Shown: positions 9,160 through 19,285, numbered from the stretch's first letter. The stretch: DNA of 64,000 nucleotides from Streptomyces sp. NRRL S-37 (GCF_000721605.1 NZ_JOIZ01000029.1:1-64000), one strand, 5' to 3'. Made by a program: numbers and translations. The notes: generated by a model not told the origin, from the letters alone.

Positions 9160-9858
9160 TTAGCACCGTTCCGGGGCAGGGGCTTTCGGCAGGTGCCGGC
9201 TGTACCAGCTCCACATGAACCTCCTGGAGTGCTGCCGCGCGATGGCCTGGCATGCGCTGTGAGCCACCACGTCGGCCATCTGGATCAATGCTGAGATGTG
9301 TGCCGGAACTTCGGCGGCCGGGAGCGGGATGCATCGAGGGCCCACCTGCCGATGGACCTGCTCGTAGAGGCGTTCGGAGCCATCCCCGTCGACGACCAGC
9401 GCAGCTCGTTCACCGACCTCGGCCAGCCGTCGGTCGAGGTGACGGAGCAATCCCTCGTACGCCTGCCGCTTTGCCCTGCCCCAGTGCGCAGGCTCCTCGG
9501 TGTAGACGGTCACGATGCTGAGCGAAGGCTGCGCGCCAATGACGTCGAGGGCCGCCTGGGCCATGCGGTACCGCTCGATCTTGGCGGGGTTGAGGCCGCC
9601 CGGGCGACCTCGGCCGGAGAGAAAGTTGGTCGCGTGCAGTTCAAAGTCGGTGGGTACCCCGTACTCGCGATGCCACTGATCGCGTAGGTCTCGCCAGGCA
9701 CGAAGGACTTCGGGAGCACGCCCTGTGGGAACACCGAGTGCGGTGTAGAGCGCGAGGCCGGTGCTGGGGATGCCGGATTCGTCGACGTAGAAGGTATGGT
9801 CGACCGGCTGACGGGTGTTGATGGCTGTTCCCGGCCTTTCGCTCGAATCCGAACGTGA
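9160..9858 (-). pseudogene. DUF3800-family protein without a usable start
   Basis: The minus-strand frame reads as a DUF3800 (RNase H-like fold) protein. It has the N-terminal HTFYVDESGI motif with the conserved Asp-Glu, a middle FELHATNFLSG segment, and the C-terminal IQMADVVAHSA motif. The frame is open from the TGA at 9861-9859, but no ATG, GTG or TTG precedes the DES motif. The first ATG, at 9564, would remove the catalytic N-terminus. Either the start was lost during island rearrangement or a rare ATC/ATT start near 9822 is used. DUF3800 proteins are common in mobile and defence islands. Confidence 0.6.
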
Positions 9859-10250
9859 TCAGGACAATATGCGGCTGCACCGCTTCGAACTGATCGCTCC
9901 AGCCGGGTTGCGACACGGCTGGGCATTGGATTCGGGCGATACGCGCTGCGTCTCTCCACCACCGCGCTCCTCGAGTTCTTCCTCGGTGGCCTGCTTAGAC
10001 TCAACGAGTCTGTGAGGTCCGCCAGTCAGAGTGCCCGAGTGGCATTCGGCCTTCTGCCGCCTGCTGTTTCGCGAGGTAATGAAGGGCTCGTACCTGGCCA
10101 GGTTAGACCCGTACCTTTTACAGCGTCAACTTTACTACTCAAGGGCCGACTTGAGCACCATGCCCCCATTCTCCCGCGAGGGCTCCGGCGGCAGTCCAGA
10201 GCTTCATCATCCGCAACGCCCAGGTCCGGTCGTCCAGTTGCTGGAAGAGC

Positions 10251-10500
10251 TTGTACAGCAGGACCTCCTCTCACCGCCTGGAACAGGAGGCCCTCCACGC
10301 CCTACGCGGCAAGGCCCACTTCAAGCCGATCACCGTCGGGGACGTCGTCCTTGCCGACCCCGAATCCGCGATCGCGCCACCTCCACACGCACTACAACGA
10401 GGCCGTCGCCATCGCGATGGAGAGCGCCGGCGTTGCCCAGGCCACCCACCTCACCGGCAACGCCGACCGGCTCAAGGCTGGGGCCGGCTGCCAGAGTGAG
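10251..10500 (+). pseudogene. frameshifted gene fragment of unknown family
   Basis: Within the gene-poor gap 9863-10722 two overlapping plus-strand frames look protein-coding if joined near 10378. The first carries LEQEALHALRGKAHFKPI, followed by VGDVVLADPESAIA. The second continues as RHLHTHYNEAVAIAMESAG. No family is recognised. The remainder of the gap is mixed composition with no start/ribosome-site pair. It lies directly next to the recQ break point, so it may be debris from the same rearrangement. Confidence 0.25.
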
Positions 10501-10722
10501 CCATCGGTTGCCCAGTGTGACGGCCCACGGGAGCGCAGGGACGAACTCGATCGGCAGATCAGGACCCATAGACAGGCCCTCGCCATCGCCCTCGGTGTGG
10601 CCGCGAAGAGTGCGCCCGCCACCCACCCGTCGAGGGCTTCCAGGGGCCGATCACTCGCCCCCTGCAGTTCCTCAGCCGGCTCGTTTACCCAGGTCAGGGC
10701 TGCACTTCCGCCTGGAATTTGA

Positions 10723-12519
10723 ATGCCCTCCCCGTTCCGTAGCCCGGAGCGGCTGAACAACCCCGACTTCCGCGACCAGGTGCTGCCCAGGCTCTCCGCC
10801 GCGACCGGGCTCCTGGTGGTCGACGAGGCGCACTGCATCTCGGACTGGGGGCACGACTTCCGCCCGGACTACCGCCGGCTGCGCACCATGCTCGCCGACC
10901 TCCCGGACGGCGTGCCCGTCCTCGCCACCACCGCCACCGCCAACGCCCGTGTCACCGCCGACGTCGCGGAACAGCTGGGCACGGGAGGCTCGTCGGACGC
11001 GCTGGTGCTGCGGGGCCCGCTGGACCGGGAGAGCCTGAGCCTGAGCGTGCTGCGCCTGCCGGACGCCGCGCACCGGATGGCCTGGCTCGCCGACCACCTG
11101 GACGAGCTCCCGGGCTCGGGGATCGTCTACACGCTCACCGTGGCCGCCGCCGAGGAGGTCACCGCCTTCCTGCGGCAGCGCGGGCACACCGTCGCCTCGT
11201 ACACCGGCAGGACGGAGAACGCCGACCGGCAGCAGGCCGAGGAGGACCTGCTCGCCAACAAGGTGAAGGCCCTGGTCGCCACCTCCGCGCTCGGCATGGG
11301 CTTCGACAAGCCCGATCTGGGCTTCGTGGTGCATCTCGGCTCACCCTCCTCCCCCATCTCCTACTACCAGCAGGTCGGCCGCGCCGGGCGCGGTGTCCGG
11401 CACGCCGAGGTGCTGCTGCTGCCGGGGAAGGAGGACGAGGCGATCTGGGAGTACTTCGCGTCGCTCGCCTTCCCCTCGGAGGACCTGGTGCGCCGTACGC
11501 TCGACGTCCTCGCACACTCCGACCGGCCCGTATCGCTGCCGGCCCTCGAACCGCTGGTGGAGCTGCGCCGCTCCCGGCTGGAGACCATGCTCAAGGTGCT
11601 CGACGTGGACGGGGCGGTGAAGCGGGTCAAGGGCGGCTGGATCGCGACCGGGCGGCCGTGGACGTACGACGCCGAGCGGTACGCGTGGGTGGCGCGCCAG
11701 CGCAAGGCCGAACAGCAGGCGATGCGTGAGTACGCGGCGAGCACGGACTGCCGGATGGAGTTCCTGCAGCGCCAGTTGGACGACGAGGGCGCCAAGCCCT
11801 GCGGACGCTGTGACAACTGCGCGGGCGCGCGGTACACCCCCGAAGCCTCCTCGACCGCCCTCGAGGCGGCCCGCGTGGACCTCGGCCGGGCGGGCGTCGA
11901 GGTGGAGCCCCGGCGGATGTGGCCCACCGGGCTCCCGGCGATCGGCATGGACCTCAAGGGGCGCATTCCGGCGGGGGAACAGGCGGCTCGGGGCATGGCG
12001 CTGGGGCGTCTGTCGGACATCGGCTGGGGCAACCGGCTGCGTCCGATGTTCGCACCGCAGGCACCGGACGGACCGGTGCCGGACGATGTCGCCCGGGCCG
12101 TGGTGGGGGTGCTGGCCGACTGGGCCAAGGGGCCCGGCGGTTGGGCTCCGGGAGCGGCGGACCCCCAGCCGCGGCCGGTGGGGGTGGTCACCCTCGCCTC
12201 CCGCAGCCGGCCCCAGCTGATCCACTCACTCGGGGCGCGCATCGCGGAGATCGGGCGGCTGCCGCTGCTGGGATCGGTGGATTACACGGGCGAGGCGCAC
12301 TCCGTCTCCCGGAGCAACAGCGCCCAGCGCCTCAAGGCCCTCGACGGGGCGCTGACCGTGCCCGCCGGCCTCGCCGCCGCGCTGGCCGGGGCGCCGGGCC
12401 CGGTTCTCCTCGTGGACGACTACACGGAGACGGGCTGGACCCTCGCGGTCGCGGCACGCCTGCTCCGGCGGGCCGGTGCACAGGGTGTGCTGCCGCTGGT
12501 GCTGGCCGTACAGGGCTGA
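10723..12519 (+). pseudogene. recQ: RecQ-family helicase, N-terminus deleted, with PRTase-like C-terminal domain
   Basis: The reading frame starts abruptly at [12 protein letters not shown], just before the DEAH box ([16 protein letters not shown]). Motif 0, the Walker A helix and motif Ia, about 150 residues in normal RecQ, are missing. The rest is intact: helicase C-terminal domain with QVGRAGR, zinc-binding CGRCDNC, and a phosphoribosyltransferase-like domain with the PRPP-site motif [13 protein letters not shown], as in many actinobacterial RecQ proteins. The ATG at 10723 has no good ribosome site. Without Walker A it cannot be an ATP-driven helicase, though the PRTase-like domain could survive. 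The break marks the right edge of the accessory island. Confidence 0.8.
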
Positions 12520-12729
12520 TGGTTCGAACCCCCCAGCGGGTGGGGATATTAGCCGTGGAACATCCGATACCGGGCCGCTGCGTCAATTGCTCGTTGCCGC
12601 ATCCAAGTTCGACAGGAAGAATCGAAGGACGCACCCGCACGGCTCGCCCGCCGATCAGGTAGGGCTCTGTTGCGTGCGCTCCCCGAATCCGACCCCGCCC
12701 GCAGTCCGGGCGTAGCCGAAGGGAGGACC

Positions 12730-13344
12730 GTGACCTTCGGATTCGCTCCGTCCTCGGCGGCATCGCTGTCGACGTCCGCCGCTTCCGCCCATCGTGTGCT
12801 CGAACCCGCGGAGTGGGCTGCCGCGGGAATCCCGCTGCTGGGCAGTCCGCGGGAGATCGTCAGCGGACTGCACGCCCGGCACCGTCCCGGTCCGGCGACC
12901 GCGGTCGTCGCCGTGCTCGATCCGGACGAACGGGTGCGGGCGAGCGCGTCGTTCACCCGGCATACCGCCTCCGCGGACGGCTGGTTGCTCCGCAATGTGC
13001 TGTTGTCCCAGTTGCGCCGGGTGATCCCGCACGACCTGCGCCGCCGCACCCCGGTGCGCACCGCCGTGCTGCTCTACTGCCGTGACGGCGACGCGCACTG
13101 GACGGAGGAGGACGGGGCGTGGATGTGGGGGCTGCGGGACGCCTGCACCCTGCACGGGCTGCGCTGCGGTGCGTACATCACGCTGACCCGTGACGGGTGG
13201 CAGGTCCTCGGCGAGGGACGTGGCGGCCGTCATCCCAGCGCCGGCTCGGCGCCGGAACCGTTCGCCACGTCCGCGGCACCGCCCCGGATACCGCGCACCG
13301 GTGGCGCCGCGTCGGAGGTTCTGCGCCGCGCGGCGGCACGCTGA
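12730..13344 (+). CDS. conserved Streptomyces hypothetical protein
   Basis: A 204-residue soluble protein of unknown function. It has a central region with alternating strands (ATAVVAVLDPDERV, TAVLLYCRDGD), a DGAWMWGLRDAC motif, and a Pro/Ala-rich C-terminal tail that is probably disordered. GTG at 12730 is taken as the start because GGGAGG lies just upstream; the frame is open further upstream, but no better start is seen. It stands between recQ and the rnhB pair, where Streptomyces genomes usually keep a small unknown gene. Its weak resemblance to a PRTase- or DUF4192-type fold is not strong enough to name. Confidence 0.6.
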   Translation: MTFGFAPSSAASLSTSAASAHRVLEPAEWAAAGIPLLGSPREIVSGLHARHRPGPATAVVAVLDPDERVRASASFTRHTASADGWLLRNVLLSQLRRVIPHDLRRRTPVRTAVLLYCRDGDAHWTEEDGAWMWGLRDACTLHGLRCGAYITLTRDGWQVLGEGRGGRHPSAGSAPEPFATSAAPPRIPRTGGAASEVLRRAAAR

Positions 13345-13578
13345 CGTCACGGGACGCCGCCCGGACGATCCGGGGACCCGCATGGCGGTGCGGGGGCCCG
13401 CATGGCGGTGCGGGGCGGGCCGCACCACGGCGCGGCGCGTCCACGCGACGCCGGACCCGGCCCGGTACCGAGTCGGCGAAGACGCGAGAGCGCCGGCCTC
13501 TCCGGTCCCGGGCACGCCGAGTCCCCGGTCGTGCGGACGCCGCGGTCGCGGCGTCCGGCCGGACGCCTTGGTGACGGC

Positions 13579-14178
13579 TCAGACGCCCGCGCCCAGCACC
13601 GAGTTGATGCGCTGCGGGTCGCCGCAGACGATCAGCAGGGTGCCGGCCCGGGCGTGCGCCACCGACAGGGCGGAGGCGGCCGCGGATTCCGGGCCCCCGT
13701 TGACGGCGACCACGACGACGGGGCGCGCACCGGCGCGCTCGGCGGCCTTGGCGTCCGCGTAGAAGACGTCGTCACCGGCGTCGTGCTGGGCCCAGTAGGA
13801 GGCTTCGCCGAAGGACAGTTCGTGGGTGGCCCACGGGTGCGGGTCACCGGTGGTGATCACCAGCACGTCGCCGGGGGCGCGACCCGAGTCCAGCAGCAGG
13901 TCAACGGCCTCTTCGGCGGCGTCGAGCGCCCCCTGGGCCGAGGCCGGGATCAACTGGAGCTGCGGGGTGGCCGCCGCGGGCGCGGACGGGCCCGGGGGAA
14001 CGGGCTTGGCCGCGTCGCGCGGCGCGCGCTGCACCGGCGGCGCGGGCCGCGGCGGGCCGGGACGACCGGGACGCGACGGAGCCGCGGGGCGGGGACCGGG
14101 TACGGGGCGGGGGGTCGGCGCGGTGCGGGGACCCTGGGCACTCTCGTGAATCTGAGGCTCCTCGGGAATGAGAGGCAT
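13579..14178 (-). CDS. hypothetical protein with Pro-rich N-terminus
   Basis: A 199-residue protein. The first 85 residues are Pro/Arg/Ala-rich and probably disordered (PRPAPPVQRAPRD). The C-terminal 110 residues form an alpha/beta domain with DVLVITTGDPHPWATHELS and RPVVVVAVNGGPE, plus a final LLIVCGDPQRI strand. I do not recognise the family. The start ATG (MPLIPEEP) is chosen over upstream options because the sequence before it lacks coding character. It follows rnhB on the same strand, 67 bases downstream, and is probably cotranscribed with it. Confidence 0.6.
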   Translation of the reverse strand: MPLIPEEPQIHESAQGPRTAPTPRPVPGPRPAAPSRPGRPGPPRPAPPVQRAPRDAAKPVPPGPSAPAAATPQLQLIPASAQGALDAAEEAVDLLLDSGRAPGDVLVITTGDPHPWATHELSFGEASYWAQHDAGDDVFYADAKAAERAGARPVVVVAVNGGPESAAASALSVAHARAGTLLIVCGDPQRINSVLGAGV

Positions 14179-14245
14179 GGGTTGATTTTTATCAAACGTT
14201 GGTACGGCTCGCGCCGCCGGGTGGCACATGAGTGCGAGCGGTCCG

Positions 14246-14947
14246 TCAGAAATCGAAGCCGAGCTGACCCTCGATTTCCGGAACGCGCCCTTCCGTCAAG
14301 CTGCGGACCTTCTTGAGATGCCGCCACTGGGGCAGCGCATCAAGATACGCCCACGACAACCGGTGGTACGGGGTGGGCCCCCGGACCTCCAGTGCGGCCT
14401 TGTGCACGGGCGACGGATACCCGGCGTTGTCCGCAAAACCGAAGTCTGCATGGTCGACGCCCAGTTCGGCCATCATTTTGTCGCGCTGAACCTTGGCGAT
14501 CACCGAGGCCGCCGCGACGGCCACGCACGACTGGTCGCCCTTGATGACCGTACGGACCTTCCAGGGCGTGCCGAGATAGTCGTGCTTGCCGTCGAGGATC
14601 ACCGCGTCCGGCCGGACCGGCAGCCCCTCCAGCGCACGCACCGCCGCCAGCCGCAGCGCGGCCGTCATCCCCAGGGCGTCGATCTCCTCGGGAGAGGCGT
14701 GCCCCAGGGCGTACGAGGTCACCCAGCTCCGCAGTGTCTCGGCGAGCTCGGTGCGCCGCCTGACGGTGAGGAGCTTGGAGTCGGTGAGACCCCCCGGGGG
14801 CCGGCGCAGTCCGGTGACCGCCGCGCAGACGGTGACAGGGCCGGCCCACGCGCCGCGCCCCACCTCGTCGACACCTGCAACGATCTTCGCCCCGGTCGTG
14901 GCGCGCAGAGAGCGCTCGACGGTGTGGGTAGGTGGTTCGTACGGCAT
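14246..14947 (-). CDS. rnhB: ribonuclease HII
   Basis: A 233-residue RNase HII, which cuts the RNA strand of RNA-DNA hybrids and starts removal of single ribonucleotides from DNA. The hallmark [16 protein letters not shown] near residue 25 supplies the catalytic Asp-Glu pair. The later [11 protein letters not shown] and [10 protein letters not shown] segments supply the remaining acidic and basic residues. The N-terminal [16 protein letters not shown] is typical of actinobacterial forms. Length is normal. Cytosolic. Confidence 0.95.
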   Translation of the reverse strand: MPYEPPTHTVERSLRATTGAKIVAGVDEVGRGAWAGPVTVCAAVTGLRRPPGGLTDSKLLTVRRRTELAETLRSWVTSYALGHASPEEIDALGMTAALRLAAVRALEGLPVRPDAVILDGKHDYLGTPWKVRTVIKGDQSCVAVAAASVIAKVQRDKMMAELGVDHADFGFADNAGYPSPVHKAALEVRGPTPYHRLSWAYLDALPQWRHLKKVRSLTEGRVPEIEGQLGFDF

Positions 14948-15029
14948 GGCGCCCTTAGCGTACGCCGCCCGCGGTGGCCCGCGACACCCCGGTCCCCGAG
15001 CGGCGCCGGCGGCTCGGGGGAAACCGCGG

Positions 15030-15653
15030 TCAGGAGCCGGCCGGCCGCAGCAGCGGCACCATCAACTGGTCGATCATCTCCTCCAGATCGACGTCCGGCC
15101 ATTCACTGCCGCACATCTTCGAGCGATACATCATCATCGCCGGAATGGCGTCGAAGACATACCCGTTCGCCGCGTCGGCACGCACCTCCCCCCGCTCTAT
15201 CCCACGCTCGATCACGGCGCGCAGCATTTTGAGGGTGGGTTCCACGACCCCGTCGAGGATGACGGCCTGGAAGCGCTCGGCCTGGAGGGTGTCACATTCG
15301 TAAATCACCGAACGCAGAGCGCATCCCGGCTGGGAGAACATCGCGTCGCGCGCCCTCAGGCACAGGTCCAGCAGATCCTCGCGCACGCTGCCCAGGTCCG
15401 GCGCCTCGTCGAACTGCGGCAGTCCGGCCCGCAGCGCGTCCGCGACCAGATCCTCCTTGGACGGCCAGCGGCGGTAGACGGCGGCCTTTCCGGTCTGGGC
15501 GCCCGCGGCGACGCCCTCCATCGTCAGGCCGTTCCAGCCGACCGTACTGAGCTGCTCCAGGGCGGCGTCGAGGATCGCGCGCTCCAGTACGGCACCGCGG
15601 CGGCGGGAGGCGGCCGTCCGGTCCTGGGCGGCCACCCAGCTCGAAGAAACCAT
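15030..15653 (-). CDS. TetR-family repressor
   Basis: A 207-residue TetR-type regulator. The N-terminal helix-turn-helix reads [20 protein letters not shown] and then [16 protein letters not shown]. The C-terminal ligand domain is of the TetR_C11 kind. ATG at 15653 is chosen over the upstream ATG because it has GGAGAG at good spacing and begins the usual TetR N-terminus. It is divergent from the MFS exporter gene. The intergenic region holds two perfect inverted repeats that should be its operators, so it probably represses both itself and the exporter until a toxic ligand binds. Confidence 0.9.
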   Translation of the reverse strand: MVSSSWVAAQDRTAASRRRGAVLERAILDAALEQLSTVGWNGLTMEGVAAGAQTGKAAVYRRWPSKEDLVADALRAGLPQFDEAPDLGSVREDLLDLCLRARDAMFSQPGCALRSVIYECDTLQAERFQAVILDGVVEPTLKMLRAVIERGIERGEVRADAANGYVFDAIPAMMMYRSKMCGSEWPDVDLEEMIDQLMVPLLRPAGS

Positions 15654-15747
15654 CTGACTCTCTCCAACGAGCAGAGTAAGCGGACATTCAGGGATGAAAC
15701 ACGCGCCGCGCGGCGACTGAGGGGGACGCACCGAGCGACAACGCATT

Positions 15748-15769
15748 CAGTGAACGCTTGCGTTCACTG
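15748..15769. promoter_or_regulatory. TetR operator 1
   Basis: A perfect 10-bp inverted repeat, CAGTGAACGC / GCGTTCACTG, around a TT centre. It sits on the TetR side of the divergent intergenic region. Confidence 0.8.
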
Positions 15770-15794
15770 TCGGGGACTCATACCGTTGACGCAA

Positions 15795-15816
15795 CAGTGA
15801 ACGCGAGCGTTCACTG
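15795..15816. promoter_or_regulatory. TetR operator 2, in the MFS promoter
   Basis: The same 10-bp arms as operator 1 around a GA centre, 47 bp away centre to centre. A TTGACG that could be the -35 of the exporter promoter lies at 15786-15791, so a bound repressor would cover the promoter. Confidence 0.8.
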
Positions 15817-15838
15817 ACGCACTCGTGGGGAACCCATA

Positions 15839-17386
15839 GTGACAACCTCTCCTTTGACTCAGACCCAGAAGCCAGGTGCGGCCCGCCGGGACGGGCGTCC
15901 CGGCATCGCGCTCACCGTCATCGCGGCCTGCCAACTCATGGTGGTCCTCGACTCGACGATTGTGAACATCGCGCTGCCGCATATCCAGAACGCTCTCGAG
16001 TTCAGCACCACCGACCTCACCTGGGTGATCAGCGCCTACACCCTGACCTTCGGCGGCCTGCTGCTGCTCGGCGGCCGGGCCGGCGACATCCTCGGCCGCC
16101 GCCGTGTCTTCATGACCGGCATCCTGCTGTTCACCCTCGCCTCGCTGCTCGGCGGGTTCGCCCAGGAGCCGTGGCAACTGCTGGCCGCGCGCGTCCTGCA
16201 GGGCGTGGGCGGCGCCATCGCCTCGCCCACCTCGCTGGCGCTCATCACCACCACGTTCCCGGAAGGACCCGAACGCAACCGCGCCTTCGGCATCTTCGCC
16301 GCGGTCTCCGCGGGCGGCGGTGCCATCGGCCTCCTCGCGGGCGGCATGCTCACCGAGTGGCTCGACTGGCGGTGGGTGCTCTTCGTCAATGTGCCGATCG
16401 GCCTGCTGATCGTCGTCCTCACACCGATGTACATCAACGAGTCCGAGCGGCACACCGGCCGTTTCGACATCGCGGGCGCGGTGACCTCGACGGCCGGTAT
16501 GGCCTCCCTCGTCTACGGCTTCATCCGCGCGGCGGAGGAAGGCTGGCGGGACGAGCTGACCATCGGCTCCTTCGCGGCCGCCGTGATCCTGCTGGTGGCC
16601 TTCGCGCTGATCGAGTCCCGGGCCAAGGAGCCGATCACCCCGCTGCGGATGTTCACCGACCGCAACCGCGCGGGCACGTATGTGATCATGCTCAGCCTGG
16701 CCGCGGCGATGTTCGGCATGTTCTTCTACATCGTCCTCTTCGTGCAGAACGTGCTCGGGTACAGCCCGATCGAGGCCGGTCTCGCCTTCCTGCCGGTGAC
16801 GGTCGTGATCGCGCTCGGGGCCGGCCTGTCTCAGCGCTTCCTTCCCGTGTTCGGCCCCAAGCCGTTCATGCTCGTCGGGTCGGGGCTCGCCGCGGTCGGA
16901 CTGGCCTGGCAGACGCTGATCAGCTCCGACAGCTCGTACGTCGGCGGCATCCTCGGCCCCATGCTGGTCTTCGGCTTCGGTATGGGACTGAACTTCGTGA
17001 CGCTGACGCTCACCGCCGTCTCCGGCGTGGCCCAGCATGAGGCCGGCGCCGCGTCCGGGCTGCTCAACGCCACCCAGCAGGTGGGCGGGTCGGTGGGACT
17101 GGCCCTCCTGACGACGGTGTTCGGCACGGCCAGCAAGGACGAGGCGGAGAAGCAGATCCCGGGCTTCCTGGCGGAAGGGACGGTGCAGCAGAAGGCGGAG
17201 TTCGCCCAGACGCAGCAACTGCCCGCCCCCTGGGGCCACGAAGTGCTCACCGAGGGCATCTCCACGGCCTTCGTCCCGGCCGCCGCGATGGCCGTACTCG
17301 CCCTGGCCACCGCGTGGTTCGTCATCCGGGTCCGCAAGAGCGACCTGGAGGCACTGTCCGGCTCGGCCGGACCGGGCATGGGCTGA
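15839..17386 (+). CDS. MFS drug exporter, DHA2 (14-TM) family
   Basis: A 515-residue proton-coupled efflux permease of the EmrB/QacA type. Family motifs are clear: LDSTIVNIALPHIQ in the first helix, GGRAGDILGRRRVF (motif A), RVLQGVGGAIASP (motif B) and the antiporter motif C region GLLAGGMLTEWLDW. The length fits 14 membrane helices. GTG at 15839 is the start, directly after the operator region. Control by the divergent TetR repressor is indicated by the paired operators. The substrate is probably a hydrophobic drug or metabolite; none can be named. Confidence 0.92.
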   Translation: MTTSPLTQTQKPGAARRDGRPGIALTVIAACQLMVVLDSTIVNIALPHIQNALEFSTTDLTWVISAYTLTFGGLLLLGGRAGDILGRRRVFMTGILLFTLASLLGGFAQEPWQLLAARVLQGVGGAIASPTSLALITTTFPEGPERNRAFGIFAAVSAGGGAIGLLAGGMLTEWLDWRWVLFVNVPIGLLIVVLTPMYINESERHTGRFDIAGAVTSTAGMASLVYGFIRAAEEGWRDELTIGSFAAAVILLVAFALIESRAKEPITPLRMFTDRNRAGTYVIMLSLAAAMFGMFFYIVLFVQNVLGYSPIEAGLAFLPVTVVIALGAGLSQRFLPVFGPKPFMLVGSGLAAVGLAWQTLISSDSSYVGGILGPMLVFGFGMGLNFVTLTLTAVSGVAQHEAGAASGLLNATQQVGGSVGLALLTTVFGTASKDEAEKQIPGFLAEGTVQQKAEFAQTQQLPAPWGHEVLTEGISTAFVPAAAMAVLALATAWFVIRVRKSDLEALSGSAGPGMG

Positions 17387-17686
17387 GAAGGGAACACCAC
17401 GGGTGCGGCCCGGCGGCTCGCCGGCCGACGTCTTCAGACGCGGCCGGCGAACGCCCGGCCGGCCCGTCCCCGTCAGGGCGAGCAGAACCCCGAGCAACGC
17501 TTTCACGGTCACCACCACGGCCTCTCCCGCACACCACTCCCGCACCCCGGACTCATCTACACGTGTCAGGCCTCATGCCTCACACGGCGGATGTCTCGAG
17601 AACGAGCGGACGGTCACGGAGAGTTCCCGCGATGCACAGAGAGTTCCGAACTCCGCCCTGGGCCGAGGCGGCGCCCGGTCTCCGCC
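17387..17686. other. intergenic stretch between convergent genes
   Basis: Three hundred bases between the ends of the exporter and ADP-ribosylglycohydrolase genes. It contains GC-rich inverted repeats (for example around 17405-17465, CGGCCGGCG-type) that could end transcription from both sides. No gene is supported. Confidence 0.4.
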
Positions 17687-18595
17687 TCAGACCGTGGCCC
17701 GCATCCACTCCGGCAGGGGCTCGACCCGGTCGGCCCACTCGGCGGGCGGCGCCCCCGCCTTCTCGGCGGCGACCACGCCGCCCACGATCGCACAGGTCGT
17801 GTCGACGTCCCCGCCCACCTGCGCGGTCGTCCAGAACGCCCGCTCGTAGTCACCCAGGGACCGGGCCGCCGACCAGAGTGCGAAGGGCACGGTGTCATGC
17901 GCCGTCGTACGCCGTCCGCAGCCGAGCACGGCCGCGACGGTGGCCGCGTCCGCGTAGTCGAGCATGTCCCGGGCCCGGCGCAGCCCCGCGCCGACCGCGC
18001 TCCTGGCGGGCACCAGCGCGATGACCCCGTCGAGGAGGGCTTCCGAGCCGGGCGGCCCGCCGGGCGCGGCGACCAGCGCGGCCGCCGCCGCGACGGCCAT
18101 GGAACCGACCACGGCCTCACGATGCTGGTGCGTGGGATAGGCGGAGATCTCGGCCTGATGGGTGGCCTGTTCCGGGTCGTCCGCGTACCAGGCGCCCAAC
18201 GGTGCGATCCGCATCGCGGCGCCGTTGCCCCACGACCCCTGCCCGTTGAAGAGCGCGGCGGCGAGTTCCCGCCAGTCACCGCCCTCGCGGACCAGCCGCA
18301 GCAGCCGGTTGACCGCGGGCCCGTAGCCCCGGTCGAAGTCGTGATGCGTCGCGAAGGACCGCGCAAGGGCGTCCTGGTCGATCCGGTGGTGCGCGGCCAG
18401 GACGGAGACCACGGAGCACGCCATCTCCGTGTCGTCCGTCCACTGCCAGGGTGCCGGGGGCAGTTCACGGCGCTTGAGCAGCGGATAGTTCACCGGCACG
18501 AAGAACTGGGAACCGAGCGCGTCCCCCACGGACACGCCGCGCAGGCTGGCCAGGGCGCGGTCCAGGCGCCCGGCGGGAGAGGAATCAGCGGTCAT
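17687..18595 (-). CDS. ADP-ribosylglycohydrolase family protein
   Basis: A 302-residue member of the DraG/ARH family, which removes ADP-ribose from proteins or nucleic acids using two Mg ions. Metal-binding motifs are present: GVSVGDALGSQF at the N-terminus, WTDDTEMA in the middle and QVGGDVDTTCAIVGG near the C-terminus. Length is usual. It lies 12 bases downstream of the histidine phosphatase gene, so both are probably one transcript. Cytosolic; the substrate is not known. Confidence 0.9.
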   Translation of the reverse strand: MTADSSPAGRLDRALASLRGVSVGDALGSQFFVPVNYPLLKRRELPPAPWQWTDDTEMACSVVSVLAAHHRIDQDALARSFATHHDFDRGYGPAVNRLLRLVREGGDWRELAAALFNGQGSWGNGAAMRIAPLGAWYADDPEQATHQAEISAYPTHQHREAVVGSMAVAAAAALVAAPGGPPGSEALLDGVIALVPARSAVGAGLRRARDMLDYADAATVAAVLGCGRRTTAHDTVPFALWSAARSLGDYERAFWTTAQVGGDVDTTCAIVGGVVAAEKAGAPPAEWADRVEPLPEWMRATV

Positions 18596-18607
18596 CGCCC
18601 TGCCACT

Positions 18608-19285
18608 CTATCCGGTGCCCCTCTGTCCATCCGTGATCCCGTAGGGCTCCGGATCCCGCCAGCGTTCGAAAGGCCGGTCAAGGGTGTACTTCCCGTTCTC
18701 CCCCAGAACGAGCATCCGCATCTCGGCGTTCCCCGGGTTCGACAGTGACTCGAACTCCGCCACGGTCCAGTGGAACCACCGCATGCAGAACAGTCGCATG
18801 GCCAGGCCGTGGGTGACGATCAGGACGTTCGGGGGGTGGTCGGGGGCCTCGAAGCTGCGGAACAGGCTCTCCAGGAAGCCGCCGACCCGGTCGTAGACGT
18901 CGGCTCCGGACTCCCCCTGGGCGAACCGGTAGAAGAAGTGCCCGTAGGCGTCCCGGTAGGCCTTCTGCAGACGTACGTCCTCGCGGTCCTGCCAGTTGCC
19001 CCAGTCCTGCTCGCGCAGCCTCGGTTCCTCGCGCACGCGTATCCGCTCCGGGTCGAGCCGGAAGGCACTCAGTGTCTGGTGCGTGCGGCGGTAGGGGGAG
19101 ACGTAGACGCTGACGCGCTCACGGCCGAAGAGTTCCCGCAACCGCTCTCCCGTCTCCTCCGCCTGCAGTCTGCCCCGCTCGGTCAGGGCCAGTGCGTGAT
19201 CGGGTTCGCGTTCATAGACGGAGTCATCAACATTGCCCGTTGATTCACCGTGTCGGACAAGGACGATGCGCCGTGGTCGTACCAT
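18608..19285 (-). CDS. histidine phosphatase (phosphoglycerate mutase-like)
   Basis: A 225-residue protein with the catalytic RHGE motif at the N-terminus (IVLVRHGESTGN). A second catalytic His lies in LIVTHGLAMRLF. YVSPYRRTHQT supplies the conserved Arg. The branch-2-like length and the lack of the mutase loops point to a broad phosphatase, not a glycolytic mutase. First gene of a likely two-gene operon with the ADP-ribosylglycohydrolase. Confidence 0.9.
   Translation of the reverse strand: MVRPRRIVLVRHGESTGNVDDSVYEREPDHALALTERGRLQAEETGERLRELFGRERVSVYVSPYRRTHQTLSAFRLDPERIRVREEPRLREQDWGNWQDREDVRLQKAYRDAYGHFFYRFAQGESGADVYDRVGGFLESLFRSFEAPDHPPNVLIVTHGLAMRLFCMRWFHWTVAEFESLSNPGNAEMRMLVLGENGKYTLDRPFERWRDPEPYGITDGQRGTG

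Noticed and set aside
12524..12540. GGTTCGAACC resembling a tRNA T-loop downstream of recQ
   Set aside because: No acceptor, D or anticodon arm can be folded around it on either strand.
15764..17545. 593-codon minus-strand open frame opposite the exporter
   Set aside because: Antisense shadow of the MFS gene; low-complexity Gly/Arg/Glu composition, no ribosome site.
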